A stretch of DNA of 64,000 nt, from the NCBI GenBank assembly GCA_000467715.1, contig AJFK01000174.1, forward strand, positions 1-64,000, given 5' to 3'. This document shows, piece after piece, positions 24,164 through 36,327 of this stretch. Below the pieces are notes generated by a model that made no database searches, was not told the DNA's origin, and saw nothing but the letters and a program-made list of their open reading frames with translations. Origin of the DNA: Hysterium pulicare CBS 123377 (Eukaryota; Ascomycota; Dothideomycetes; Hysteriales; Hysteriaceae). The position numbers and the translations under genes were made by a program. Each line of letters begins with the position of its first letter. Within the stretch, counting starts at the first letter, position 1.

Positions 24164-25170
24164 CTAGATCTTGATGGCGCTTTCAATAGCCTTCCTCTTC
24201 TTGTCCATGCGAGCATTGGCCTTGGCACCCATGATACCGCCACCCCAGTGACGGGTCGACTCATTGTGCTTCTCAAGGTAACCTTCCTTGATGGCGGAAA
24301 CGAGCTTGGAAAGCTCCGACTTGTCTTCAGATCGGACTTCGGTGAGGGCAACAACCGCCGCCGTCTAGAATGTGGTCAGCATCTGGTAAACTGTACTGAA
24401 GTTGAGAGACCTTACCTTCTGGTGCACGACAGTACCAAGTCTGGCCTTGCCCTTCACGATGGCGTAGGGGATGCCCATCTTGCGGCACAAAGCTGGGAGG
24501 AAAACCACCAACTCAATCGGGTCCACATCATTGGGGATCAGAACTAAACCAGCTTTCTTGTTCTCAATGAGACCAACAACGTGGTTGAGACCGTATTTGG
24601 CAGCGTATGGCTTCTTGCTGGCATCCTCCTTCTTTTGGCCGTTGGAAACAGCCGTAGCCTCCTTTGTGAGACGTTCTTTCTTCTCAGCCTTGGTCTCGGG
24701 TCGGTACTTGTTTAGAAGCTTGAAGGCTTGGGCGGCAGCTAGACGTCTGTCAGTACTGGCAGTCCGAGAACTTCGAAACTGAAATTCTTACTATTGCGGT
24801 CAAGCACATGCTGGAACTGGGCGATCGCAGGCGGGACCTTCAGTCTCAGATTCAAGATCTTCTTTTGTCGCTGGAGTCGAACGTATGCGGGCCATCGGAC
24901 CATGCGCGAAAGGTTACGGGACGGTTGAATGTCCTGGCCGATGCCATAGTTTCGGGGACGCTTTTCGATGAGGGGGTTCTATTCAAATGATTAGACGCGC
25001 TGGTCGAAGATACAGCTTACACGTAAAGCAACTAATGCGTTGACGAAGGGAGAAGTATCAAGAGCCATGGCCGAGGGAAGGGTTATTTCACATACCTTTG
25101 CGGGCTTCTTGCCACCAGCTTTTCCCTGGGGGAATGGCGCGGGCGCCGTCTTCTTGCCTTTTGGTGGCAT
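24164..25170 (-). CDS. rpl8: 60S ribosomal protein L8 (eL8, L7Ae family)
   Basis: Exons are 25096..25170, 24792..24978, 24416..24738 and 24164..24364 (786 nt, 261 aa). The protein is near identical to the family in many blocks: [70 protein letters not shown], the L7Ae RNA-binding core [20 protein letters not shown] and [20 protein letters not shown], and the C-terminal [20 protein letters not shown]. It binds rRNA in the large subunit and has a part in pre-60S maturation. The Met at 25170 gives the canonical MPPKGKK start; an in-frame Met seven codons upstream (25191) is possible but not conserved. The first intron (117 bp) follows codon 25, an arrangement common in ribosomal protein genes. 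Confidence 0.96.
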
Positions 25171-25591
25171 ATTGGTGGTCGAGGCTGTCATTGAGCACAG
25201 AAACCATCAGCGAAACTCGTTCACTAAATTGGTTCTGTGTCTCTAAGAGCTGTGAGGGAGACATTGCTGTCTTCCCAGGCTCTAGCCATTCTCATCATCG
25301 ACATCATCCAGCGGGGCCAGAGATGCGACGGAATTGCACAGTGATATGCATTGGAAAAGAGGAAGCTTACCGTATGTTCGTTGGCGGCGACGAGGTGAGT
25401 TTGTCGAAGGTCACAATTGAGATTCGGCTGGTGTTCACGAAAGTTTGTGCAGATAGATATCGCTTAAGATGGGGCGCTACCTGATTAGGGAAAGGCGCAG
25501 TTTCCGGGATATCAATTATCCGCGGTCCCTATCCTGTTCCCGTCCACAATGGACCCCAATAGCAGTCCTATCCAGTAACCACTGGAGTAAT
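25171..25591. other. Divergent promoter of rpl8 and gpi18
   Basis: About 420 bp is shared by a ribosomal protein gene and gpi18. No element is assigned with confidence. Confidence 0.5.
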
Positions 25592-27118
25592 ATGAATAAA
25601 GAAACCAGCAATTCTAAATGGAGGCCGTTCAACCGTCCATTGGAGACTCCGGTGAAGAACCTAGTGTTAATATTCGGCACATGGAAACTCCTCCTGCTGC
25701 TCATTGCAGCTGGTTCCCCTGGGCCAGGTTACGACACATCCAGTCTCATTCTGTTCGGCAATAACATGCAACTGGGGCTTCGTCATGCAAACTACAAAAC
25801 TCTTGGAACGATAGACCGCCTTGTCATCAAAGTGTTCAGATGGGATGCCATCTACTTTATAAAGATAGCCGAAAGGGGTTTTCTCCATGAGCAAGAATGG
25901 GCTTTCAGCTGGGCTTTTACACGTATTCTGGACACTGCTATTAAAAGTAAGCTCATTTGAATAACCCCTAATTTCTTAAATTAATGATTAAACAGTCATG
26001 CCCATGACGTGCACGTATCCACTGCGATCCTACGTTTTAGCAGGTGTAGCTATTTCCAACGCAAGTCATCTTCTTTCCGTTCTAGTTTTGTATTGGCTAC
26101 TATCAGAAATCATGGGCGTCGCAGGGCCCCGCAAGGTACCATTCTTGGGCGCTACTCTCCACATCATCTCACCGGCAGGATTGTTTCTGTCTACGCCATA
26201 CTGCGAAGCGCTCTTTTCATTGCTCACGTTTTGTGGTATGCTTTGTTTTGTACGGTCTCAGCCAGCTTCCAGGTCATCGGTTGATAGGACTGCATTCCAG
26301 GATAGTTTCCTGTTAGCATCTGGATGTTTTTTTGCTTTTGCGACCTTGATGCGGAGCAATGGCTTACTGAATGGTGTGATTTACCTCCACGAGGTTGCAT
26401 CCCAGCTGCCTTCGCTTGTTGGCTTTCGCTCGACCCTCGGTGATATTCGAAGGATCATTGTTACCTCAATTTCCGGGCTCCTCGTCGGTATTGGATTCGT
26501 AGGTCCACAGTGGCTGGCTTACCGTGAATATTGCTCGGCGAAGGAAGCTACCCAGATTGCCAGGCCTTGGTGTACTCGCACTCTCCCAAGCATCTACTCT
26601 TGGGCCCAGAGCCATTACTGGTAAGCTCAGTTCCAGTTATTTCTATCTGTCACTCTAACGTTACTAGGGATGTGGGGTTTCTGCGGTACTGGAGCTTGTC
26701 GAATGTACCCCTCTTTCTCCTGGCGGCGCCCATGCTGTGGCTCCTAGTTCGTTCCAGTGTTACGGTCCTGAACAATGAATTACAACCAGCGGCGGCAGGG
26801 TCTTCGTCGACCCCCAAAACTAGCGCGATCGAACGCGCTGAACCTGGCCGTATTGAGCTCAGCACCCTCAGAAAGATGATGACTCCTCAACTCGTGGTTG
26901 CTTTCATGGCTTTGACAAACTTCCATGTACAAATTATCAATCGCTTATCCTCAGGTTATCCAGTCTGGTACTTCGTTGTTGCAGTATGGCTTGCAGCGCC
27001 AAACTCCTCCCTTGGTAACAGCGGAAAATCCAATTCGACGGGCTTGGTTATTCGTTGGATGGTCATGTATGCAATTATTCAGGGAGCTCTATTTGCGAGC
27101 TTTCTACCTCCGGCCTGA
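25592..27118 (+). CDS. gpi18: GPI mannosyltransferase 2 (PIG-V/Gpi18)
   Basis: Exons are 25592..25946, 25996..26620 and 26668..27118 (1431 nt, 476 aa). The enzyme adds the second mannose to the GPI anchor precursor in the ER lumen (GT-C fold, dolichol-P-mannose donor). Diagnostic blocks are the luminal RWDAIYFIKIAERGFLHEQEWAF with the catalytic-type Asp, [79 protein letters not shown] and near the end SGYPVWYFVV. Several membrane helices are evident. The start at 25592 was preferred; an in-frame ATG 41 codons upstream (25469) would add a basic, non-conserved leader. It depends on dolichol phosphate, so it is functionally linked, though not adjacent, to rer2 in this window. Confidence 0.92.
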
Positions 27119-28724
27119 TGCTTATTTGCGTAAGGCTTGATAGATATGCGTTTGCCAGAGCTTATGCTTGCAGTCGAAGTTCAAGGCCTGTGTCTTCCTT
27201 ATGAGAACCCACATATCACAAAACGATCCATGGAAGCCATTTGAGAAACGCGGCAGTTCTCAACCAATTGGTTAAAAAGACCGACTCAAAACCAAACCAC
27301 ACGTGCACTCACAGAGCGCAGAAGCAAATGCTGTTTTGACTAGTCGAACATCGGAACAAATTCCTTAAACAGCCTCTCCTGGTAACTGGCCTATCTAAAT
27401 GCAATCGTAGCTACATTTGAAAGTTCCCGATGTCAATTACTCCGAAGACTTGGAATATTTCCCGGAGAGAATGCAGGCACGGTTCATGATAGTTTTGGTG
27501 CAAGTGCATAACCGAAAATCACTAGTATTACACGGATTCAGATGTCTGTTGTGCACCACCTTTGTCAGTATTGCGTTACTCATGTGATCTTCGTGGCTTC
27601 TAAGCACTTCAGCTACGACAGTATTCGTCTCAGAGCCTCCCAAATAGAGCAACGCCGAACTTTCCGCTTCGTGGGAAATATGGTTTTCAATACTAGATGG
27701 AACGGATGACTATACAAGCTGTTGGCCATTGTGCGCTCTATACAATTTTGAATTGGACGAGATATCATTTCCGAGGATAGGAGATCACAGGGACACGAAG
27801 TGCTTGAAGCCGAGTTACCTGTTACGCGGATCAGCTCTGATATTTTCCTTTCATTCCTTCCTTTTGCTACCCCTGATCCATTGTCTCACCAGTTTTGTTG
27901 TTAACACAAAGCTCAGTTGAAGTCTAGACAGCTGGGGTACTTGTCGAAGCTATTTCTCTACCAATCACGACTTGCAACTCGAGACAGCCACCAATATTCA
28001 ACGTGAAACTGAGGCTGAACCATGCATAAGGTTCATGTCTCAGCCTTATGACTGATCTTTTCGAACGCAGGTACATAGAATCCAACGGGGGCAAAACACT
28101 TGACTTGGACCAAGCTCCTGCGATAGATACCCATCTTGGACAAAGCCCGTTGAGCAGGTGCCTAAAACGAACACGCCTTGTTTACACTGCATTTCGAACC
28201 GCCTGTTTTCTCGTCTCTTGGCCACGCATCATCAAGGCTGTGCAAGCTCAGAATCAAGCCTCCACGGGCCAGTCTTACACGGAGCAAGTCTTGATTCTAA
28301 CACCCCCACTTCCTATCTTATGATTGTGGGAGTCTACAACGGGATACTAATACCATTTGCACCTAGGAATCTGGTGTACATACGCCTCACATATCCACGA
28401 CAAGTTAGGACAAACGATCATCATGATCCGCGTAAAAAAGATTCTTGGACTCGTATTCATTTCACCTCTCACCACAATACACAAATGATCACTAAGTCTC
28501 GCAGGAAGAGCTAGTGGCGTCTATCCACTCTTCTCTTGAGATGAAGGATTACGCCAATATAATCAACTCGAGCAAGTGCTTTATGATAAGTTACTCAGGT
28601 TCATCAGCCCTCATGTTTGGTAAAATATGGCAAGGTATAAAGGGTAGATGGTATCCAGTACGTTAAGAGTCAACTTTGAAGTAACACCTAGTCCCATAAT
28701 CTCGATTCGGCGATATATTCCATC
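27119..28724. other. Intergenic, 1.6 kb
   Basis: There are several short AT-rich frames on both strands, none with a domain, signal peptide or coherent splice pattern. A TATA-like element at 28636 belongs to the next gene. I see no transposon ends. Confidence 0.45.
28636..28641 (+). promoter_or_regulatory. TATA-like box
   Basis: TATAAA stands about 85 bp upstream of the ATG of the secreted Cys-rich protein gene, in a suitable place for a core promoter element. The only evidence is sequence match and position. Confidence 0.4.
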
Positions 28725-30126
28725 ATGAGAGTCTTACCGATTATCACTCTTTTCCTTACAACTCTATCTGCCGCATCAGTTATTGAGCGGAGAGTGGATT
28801 GCTATAGAGATGATTGCGCTCGAGCCGTAAATGGCACTAGTCGTGGGCCCGCACATCCAGCTCAAGGTACCACCGACTGTATCGACTACATGACGACTTT
28901 CGTCATCCCCGAAGTAGTGTACGTACCAAGGGACCAATCTTTTATGAGATGCATCCACTGACCTTTCAACAAATATAGCGTTGTGGAAACGACAGTCACC
29001 TTTGAATCCACAGAGACCATCTATCCACCATGCCCCTTTTCAACCTCCGCAGAATCTACTGGTCTCATAAAAAGAATCCCAGTTCCTGAAGAGGCCACCC
29101 TTACTATCGATGAGACAAAGACCATTCCAGATTATGCGACAAGTGCCTGCTCGGACGCATCAATTTATTCCAGTGCTTGCTCCTGCATAGGAATTACCGC
29201 CGCCACTCTTACGGATTATCCTGTACGTTGTTCGGAAAGTTTCTTTAAATGCTAGTTCAAGAGATACTAACAAGGAATAGACGCTGAAAAGTACGATATA
29301 TGTGACAATCACGGGCTATACCACCATCCCCTGCGACACCTTGACGTCCACTTCTGAGTGGACAACGAGTGGCTCCACCTCCGAAACAGTTGCAGAGAGC
29401 TCGAGCAGCACGTCTACGTCGCCTCCATCCACCAGTTCAGCCAATGTCAGCACGACTGTCATTTCTTCGGCGACACCACCTTTCTCCAACTTAACCACAG
29501 CAACTCCCACCAACTCCTCGATTCCAGCTTCTAGCACGAATACAACCTTTCTCTCGACTACGGCTCTCCCTACCAATGCCACAACAACCACTGCAGGTCC
29601 GCCGTACACAAATACGACGTCCACTTGTGCGAGCGCCACCCCGACGGCTTGCGGCAATACTACCGATGTGAGTTGCGATGGAACCTGTGTGGACTTGTTC
29701 AGTGACACATTCAACTGCGGCGTATGTGGGAATGCGTGCTTGGAAGATCAAACATGTACAAACGGCGTCTGTACTCAAGACTATTGTGACTCTTTATGCG
29801 GCGCATTCAGCAGCTGCGGTTCGCCCGACAGCGGGTGCATCTGCAGTGTTGTTGAAGGATCCCTGGGGCTATGCCTTGATGGCTCAACGCCTTGCGATAT
29901 ACTTGATGACTGTGAAAGTACCGCGGATTGCGATATTGGGTTTGTCTGTGCCACTGGAACCTGCTGCGGGAGTAATGTTTGCATCAGCGATGCTGGATGC
30001 GGAGGTCTCACTAGCCTTCCCAGAACAGTGGGCGGAGCCTTTGGAAGAGGCAGGATGGGACACAAAGGCTACACCGGTAGGACAGTGGGCGGGAAACACG
30101 GAACGCTTGAGGGTCACAGAGTGTAA
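28725..30126 (+). CDS. Secreted Ser/Thr-rich, Cys-rich protein, function unknown
   Basis: Exons are 28725..28918, 28979..29222 and 29281..30126 (1284 nt, 427 aa). MRVLPIITLFLTTLSAAS is a clear signal peptide. Residues up to about 150 carry paired Cys (TTDCIDYMTTFVIP; ACSDASIYSSACSCIGITA), followed by roughly 120 residues of Ser/Thr/Pro, likely O-glycosylated, with many N-x-T sites. The C-terminal third is a Cys module: SCDGTCVDLFSDTFNCGVC, then GNACLEDQTCTNGVCTQ, then CNC-type repeats ending GTCCGSNVCISDAGCGG. The NCGxCGNxC..xxxCxNGxC pattern recurs in extracellular fungal and plant Stig1-like proteins. The tail lacks an obvious GPI-anchor signal and is basic and Gly-rich. It is probably a cell-surface or effector-like protein; no function can be assigned. 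The exon 1 donor is GTACGT; a reading through the intron stops within 15 codons. Confidence 0.76.
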
Positions 30127-30768
30127 TGTACGGTTTTGGGAGAAGCTGATATGTGGGACGCTTGTAAGAGGAGGAGTTCGATCATTTACAAGACAGCGCA
30201 ATGTGGTTAGATAAAGAATATGCTAGCTGCTTAGCAGACACTTCTTTCCTTCGAGAAGGGTTTCTAAATGTGTGCTCCAATTTATGTGACATTCTGAAGT
30301 GTTTTGTCTTGCGCTCTACTTGTAGTTGTATGACAAGCTCTGTGGGAATGGGGAGTTTTAGCTTTGATACAGGGTCTTTCTGTCTATGAGGACAAAATAA
30401 TGGACAGTCAGCAGATGCAACTTTCGCAGTGCCTCCAGTCGATCGTGAGGTTGAGGGGTACCAGAACGGTTTAATGGCGCTAATCCAAATCGGGCGCCGT
30501 TGCCATGGCAGACGACGCCATTGTTGACATCGGAACCTCGGACGAACTTCATTCCATTCTACCAGGTGAACCTTACCTTGGGGACCTTGTTGTTAAGAAC
30601 CTTCAGCTCGAAACATCTTTTTTGTTTCGTGCCTGGCTATTGCAAGAATCTTTTCTGCCTCGAAGGACAACCTGAGCTTTGGAGCTCCAGTGGCAGTCGC
30701 GCCGTAAGTTCATCCTACCTTCAATTGGCGCCGTCTGATACTAAACGATATTCCACAGTGGTTCTGCC
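30127..30768. other. Intergenic
   Basis: This is the 3' UTR of the secreted protein gene and the promoter/5' UTR of the Rid1-like gene, both on the plus strand. No further gene is recognised. Confidence 0.5.
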
Positions 30769-33526
30769 ATGGCTTCAAAGGTGCCGTTGACTCGACCTGT
30801 TGATCAGTCTGGTCACAGACGCAACAAATCGTCTTCGGTGTTGAAGTCAATCATGGTCTCGAAGAACCACAAAAGATCGCCCTCGGATGGAATGCCACTA
30901 CACAGTGCTCAGTCTGAGAACAGCAGGCCTGGTGGCCAGGACTTTGCTTCCAAGCCAGTGCCCATGCTACCTCCAGACCACCCACACAACCAGCAGCGAG
31001 CTGGAGGTTGGACACAGCATCCACCCAGTAACCCACCGTCACCCCGAAAATCCCAAGACACAAAGGACAGACCAACGAAAGCTCTCCACAAGCGAACACT
31101 CAGTACTGTATCTCTGAGGTCATTGGGTAAAGACAAGGACAAGTCTAAGGACAAGTCATCAAGGGAACCAAGTCGAACTCGTGCCGACACTAGCACAACG
31201 GAGAAGCCCAAGAAGACGAAGTCATCCACAAATCTGGCAGCAGTATTCCAGAAGTCGAAAGTATCCAAGGAAGGCAAGGACAAGTCCAGCACACCCAAGG
31301 ATAAAGAAAACACTACACCTCCTTGCTCTGCGCGTGCGGACGAGATTCATACACCCATCTGGGCTCAATTTGCCTCTCAGCCGTTTGAAGAGATCACAAC
31401 GACGAGTAAGGTACCACTTAACGATCGACACAACATCGAACAAGAAATAGCGCTCTACACCCCAACCGAATATTCTCCGTCGAAACAACGCAATTTCTTC
31501 GATTATGGCCAGCCATCGCTACAGAACCGTGCCAAATCCAAAGAGAGGCCCCGATCTGGCATATTCCCAAACACTTCAACGACTTCGATCATGAACACAT
31601 TTTCGAGGAAGATGAGCAATGACCGAGCGCCGCTCTCTGCAACCAAAGGCAATGAAGTGAGGACAAAGGATGGACATTATGGCAAAGGCGTTGCAACAAG
31701 ATCAATGCTAAGACGCACCAGCTCAGAGGGTCACAACCCAAGAGATTACGAATCGAAAGAAGGCATGGCTAAGAAGGGCGCTCGTGTTATGGCTGCCGTT
31801 GCGGCATTCAATGGAAAGACGAAGGAAGCGGAGCAGGACAGTGTTGCACCAGTCAAGCTAGACCCTCTGGTCGTCGATGAAGAGTTTGAGGCAGTTCTTG
31901 TAAGTTTTGTACAGCATAAATCAAGTTCTTAGCGATTCTCACACGGCTTCTAGGAGTCAAGAAATATTCCACAACATCAGCGAGCCCAAATGCGCACTCT
32001 CAAACTCGAAATTAAGGCGGATTTCGTGCGGACACACAAGGTCGACACACCTAGCGGAACTCTGTCGAAGAATTTTGCTGGGGATACTGCCATGAAGCGG
32101 CCAACGCTTGGCCGATCCTCCAAATCCAAGGACGGTCCACGAGACGAGAGTGTTCCCATGGAACCTAATGCATCAGCCAATTCCTCGAAGCGCAGCCGAC
32201 CACGTAGTCGAACATTCACTTTCAGTAAAGGCGATTCTCCAACGAAGAAGCAGAAAGCTGGAGGCTTTGTTACTGACCCTAATTCTATGGTCATCCCGAA
32301 GTCTCCATCTACAAGATCATTGTCATCTGCGAACATCTTTTCCAAAACGCCTAAAGCTGCCACGCCGGATGAATTCGTCACTTATATGAAACAGGTCACT
32401 AAGCCTCAAGAAGCGGAAGTTGGCAAGCTTCATAAGCTGCGTTTACTTCTCCGGAATGAGACGGTTGAATGGGTAGATACGTTCATTCGCCAGGGTGGAA
32501 TGACTGAGCTGGTTGGGCTGCTGCATAGGATCATGGACGTTGAATGGCGGTATGTATCTTATACGAGTGCTTCCAACATGGCGCTAATCGTCTTGTAGTG
32601 AGGAACATGAGGACAATTTGATGCATGAAGTCCTTCGATGCCTCAAAGGCCTCTGCACAACGGATCTCGCGTTGAAGGAACTCGGCGATATCAGGTCAAC
32701 GTTGTTCCCCGCCCTACTGGCCATGCTATTCGACGAAGAGCATAAGGGCCCCAGCGAGTTCACTACGCGTGAGCTCATCATCAGCCTCCTTTTCGTTCAT
32801 CTCTCCACCGCTCCGCCGAACGAACTTCAATCCCGTGCGAACACGCTCTTATCATACCTCAAGGATCCTGTCAAAGAGAAAGAAGCACAAGCCCTTCCTT
32901 TTATTGCCGAGATGCAGCAGCCTCGACCATATCGGGTCTGGTGCCGCGAGATCACCAACGTTACAAAAGAGGTTTTCTGGATCTTCGTCCACCAGCACAA
33001 CGTCATGCCAATGCCTCAGTCCAACCAAGAGACTGAAAGCAAGTCATATGTCGAAACTCATTTCCCTGGTCCACGTCAAATAGTCCCCGCACAACCCTAC
33101 GTTGGCTGCGTAGAATGGGACGCAACAAACTACATGTCCACCCATCTCGACCTCCTGAACGGCCTCATCGCCAGCTTCCCCTCGCAATCCGCCCGCAACA
33201 CCCTGCGCACCGAGTTCCGAGCCTCGGGCTTCGAAAAACTGATGGGTCATCTTAGAATCTGCAGCCCGAACTACTACGGCGCCGTTCACGACTCTATCAA
33301 GACGTGGATCGCGGCTGCTGTCGCCGATGGCTGGGATGTCAAGACTGTGAGGATGGGAGCTAGTGATGGTAGCCCCGTCAAGAGTCCGAATAAGAGCCCC
33401 AAGAAGGTCGAGAAGGCTCCTAGGATTGAAGCGCCGAAGATGGATTTGGGATTGGGCTTGGGACTTGATATCAAGTTTGATAAGGATGTCAACAAGAGGG
33501 ATCCGTTTGTTGATGATTGGATCTGA
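30769..33526 (+). CDS. Rho-GTPase-binding (formin GBD/FH3-like) protein, Rid1-like, no FH2 domain
   Basis: Exons are 30769..31899, 31954..32549 and 32599..33526 (2655 nt, 884 aa). The first 360 residues are Ser/Lys-rich and likely disordered (SHRRNKSSSVLK..., a DKDKSKDKS run). Residues from about 370 form a Drf_GBD/armadillo-type region: VVDEEFEAVLESRNIPQHQR, QMRTLKLEIKADFVRTH, then after a charged insert TPDEFVTYMKQVTKPQEAEV, LHKLRLLLRNETVEWVDTFI and TELVGLLHRIMDVEWREEHE, ending in the FH3-like LRTEFRASGFEKLMGHLRIC. Diaphanous-type formins use this region to bind active Rho and self-inhibit, but here the protein ends DPFVDDWI with no FH1 or FH2, so it cannot nucleate actin. Such stand-alone GBD proteins are annotated Rid1-like in moulds. 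A role in polarity or septation signalling is inferred. Confidence 0.87.
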
Positions 33527-34068
33527 GGGAGTATGATGGGAAGATTCGAGGGGTTATGACGAGAGGAGACGAGACTGTTCATTTTAGTGCAGCAGACTTT
33601 CCACGCAAATTGTTGATGTTGGTGTTGGTGGTGTCGGGGGATTGAGGCTATGTTTTCCATTCTTCCTTTTCCACTCTTTCTAGGGGTTTTACTCAGTCTC
33701 TTCCTCATTGTTGATGACACAGACGTTCTAATGATTTGACGAGGCGACGGTCGATCAAGATTGTACACGTAACACTTATTTGGCATGGATTGCGGGGTTT
33801 CACGATTGTTTCTCGCTCTGTATAAATTGACTTTTGAATTACGAAGTGGCATTCTTGAAAGTAGAGTATAATCGTGATTCTTGGTCTGTTCATTGTTTGA
33901 GTATTACACCAGTCTCGTCTGACAGCACAATACGTCCGTAAAAGAAGTTGGGTATCATTCGTAGTAATAACCTCCAAATTCTCCATCCTCAAAAAACTCC
34001 ATCCAATGCAAAATGATAAATGCCATATTCCTGGGCACAACCTTGTTCTCGCTCGCTCAATCAGTTCA
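33527..34068. other. Convergent intergenic region
   Basis: This holds the 3' ends of the Rid1-like gene and the BRAP2-like gene. Nothing else is seen. Confidence 0.5.
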
Positions 34069-36327
34069 TCACAACTTCCGACCCTTCCCCTTCCTCCTCC
34101 CCTTCTTTCCCCCTTCCTCATCTTTCCCAGGCCCCACCTCCATCATCCCAGCCTCCACTTCCCCGTCCTGCAACCCTAACACCTCGTTCCCCTGCATTTC
34201 TTTCAACTTCTCCTGTCCACTAATAAAGAAACTCAAATCCCGATTCTGCTCTTCCAAGTCTCTTTTCTCGGCTTCTACCTCCTGAACCCTCTTTTCCGCT
34301 TCGGCGACTTTAGATTCTAGAAAACCGATACGGGTCATGAGGGACTCGTTCATCGTTTGTTCTTCTTTGAATTGCTTTGTTAGCTTTCGAGCGAGTTCTT
34401 GCGCGGATGCAGCGCGAGCGGTTTGGCGCGCTGAGTCCTTTTCCAAGTCGCGGATCGAGGATTGCGCTTCGTTATATTGGTTTCGGAGACTTGAGAGCTG
34501 TTGCGAGAGAGCTGATGCTGTACGAGCTGCCTCGTCGGCTGAAGAAGCGGCTTTGGCGGCTTTGTCTGCTGCGCGCTCGACTTGTTCTTCGAAATAGGCT
34601 CTCTGAGATTCTAGCTGCGAAGTCAGGAGATACGCGTACTCCATGCCCATGTTATCAAGCTTTTCTCGGGGAACTGAGTCTGTGGAATAGCCGGTCATTG
34701 AGTTGGAGTAGGTATCCCTCATTGATGGCGCCGGCAAATCTACTAGTTTTCCATCTGCCTTGTTCTGAATGAGCCTGTGTACGTATCCATCACCCGCATA
34801 ATCCCAAACGTGCTGTGTGACGACGTCCATAGCGTAGGAGTGTGAGGTGGCTTCGTAGTGAGCGAATGCATGGGCAGAGTCATAACGGCCGCAGCCGATG
34901 TTGCCGCAGACTAGACAGATCCAGAGGTTCGCAGTCGATCCGCAAACACTGCATTCGTTCTCCGGATCGTCGACGTCGCCGTGGCCGCGCCCCATCAGTG
35001 GATCGTTTTGGGTGTACCGACACACTGGGCATCCGCTGCCTCGCCATTTCTCCAGGCACGCACAATGGAAAACGTGTTGGCAAAGTATAGTAAGTAGACC
35101 TGTCGTTTCGTCCATTCGCTCCAAGCAAACCGGACAGGTCGGAAGCTCGACGAGAGACGGTGTTGGTGGAGCTAATGGCTTAGTTGTGAGGGAGGATGCT
35201 AAGGACGATGACTCGACTGGCGATGAGATAGTTGCTGGTAATGGTGCTATGGGCTGGCTGGTGGGAGCAGGTGTGAAAGGATCGTTAGTGATATTCGGAA
35301 AACTGGATGGGTCTCGATTTGAGCCTGCAGTTTGGAAGTTGATTGATTTGACGAAGACGACATGGCAATTTTCTGGCTTCAAATTGGTTTAGCTTGACGA
35401 TGTCATAAACTGGCAGGGAGGCAGTCTTACCTCCATACTATTGAACAGCTTCCCATTCCACTCCTTTCTCCACACTTGTGCCTTCTTAGCTTCCCGGAAC
35501 TTCATTAGTACCATGTATTTGTTCGCCCTGCCAGTTCTGACAAGTCGGAAATGGCTGACATCTTCCCTTGTCTGCTCTCCTACATATCCTAAGAGGTCCG
35601 AAGGCGTCATGTACGAGGGTACTGCCAGAATGCATAACGTTGTACAGTCCTCCTCGTTGAAAGGCTTGCCATTGACTGCATCGTCCACGCTTTCGCTTTC
35701 GGAGATCCCGCCAGAGGTAGTCTCATCATAAAGCCCTGGAGTTTCTTGTCCATCACGATATAGGTGTACCACTCCCCAGCCAACCTCAGTGTTCTTAGGG
35801 TCCGACGGTATGTATTTGCCTTTTGTCTCTAGACCTCCAGCGCTGGCAGCTACACGAGAAGCAGTTATTGATTTGCCTCGCGGTCTTGTAGCACCTTCTG
35901 TTGTGCCAGGGTTCATGTCTATGCTCTGGATGCGGACACTGGCAAACCTCCAATCCTTCAATATGGAATACTGTGATTGAGTGCTGATTGTCCCTTTCCT
36001 AAGCGGCGGGACGGGACTTTCCCGACTGTCTCCAGGGGAACTACCGTTGAGGTGACTGAATCTCCTGATCGCAGATGGTCGACTTGGTGAGGGAATCAGA
36101 GGTAGCTCGCTCGCTGAAGAAGCTGTCTTTGATCGTTTATGAACCCGAAGGTGCGGAGTAGTAGAGCCCCAGGAGGAAACACCGTGGACAGGTAGCTCCG
36201 AAGTAAATATATCGGTGCCTGGTGGTGGTATAAAGGCCGTGTGGGAGGTATTTGCAGGTCGTGGCGAGATTCGCTCGTTGGAGTAGGAGTAAAGCTCAAA
36301 AGTAAGGTGAAAGAAGTATGACGGCAT
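34069..36327 (-). CDS. BRAP2/Etp1-type RING and UBP zinc-finger E3 ligase
   Basis: Exons are 35431..36327 and 34069..35376 (2205 nt, 734 aa). The domain order is that of human BRAP2 and yeast Etp1. A BRAP2/RRM-like domain (about residues 220-310: TTLCILAVPSYMTPSDLLGY, then CHVVFVKSI across the intron) comes first. A RING finger starts at Cys380 (CPVCLERM...CQHVFHCACLEKW...CPVCRY). Next is a UBP zinc finger (CSVCGSTANLWICLVCGNIG, then HAFAHYEATSHSYAMDV) that should bind a free ubiquitin C-terminus. A long coiled coil rich in Ala/Glu follows, and the tail is very basic (KKGRRKGKGRKL). It is a cytosolic ubiquitin ligase; relatives tune Ras/MAPK signalling or ethanol-responsive turnover. The N-terminal 200 residues are disordered. 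The intron splits the BRAP2 domain just after FNSME. Confidence 0.92.

Noticed and set aside
22344-27118. Possible functional cluster of cyclodeaminase, ribosomal protein and GPI enzyme.
   Set aside because: The three genes serve unrelated pathways; adjacency gives no evidence of a shared system.
29316-29714. Long valine-rich minus-strand frame.
   Set aside because: It is the antisense shadow of the Ser/Thr-rich region of the secreted protein.
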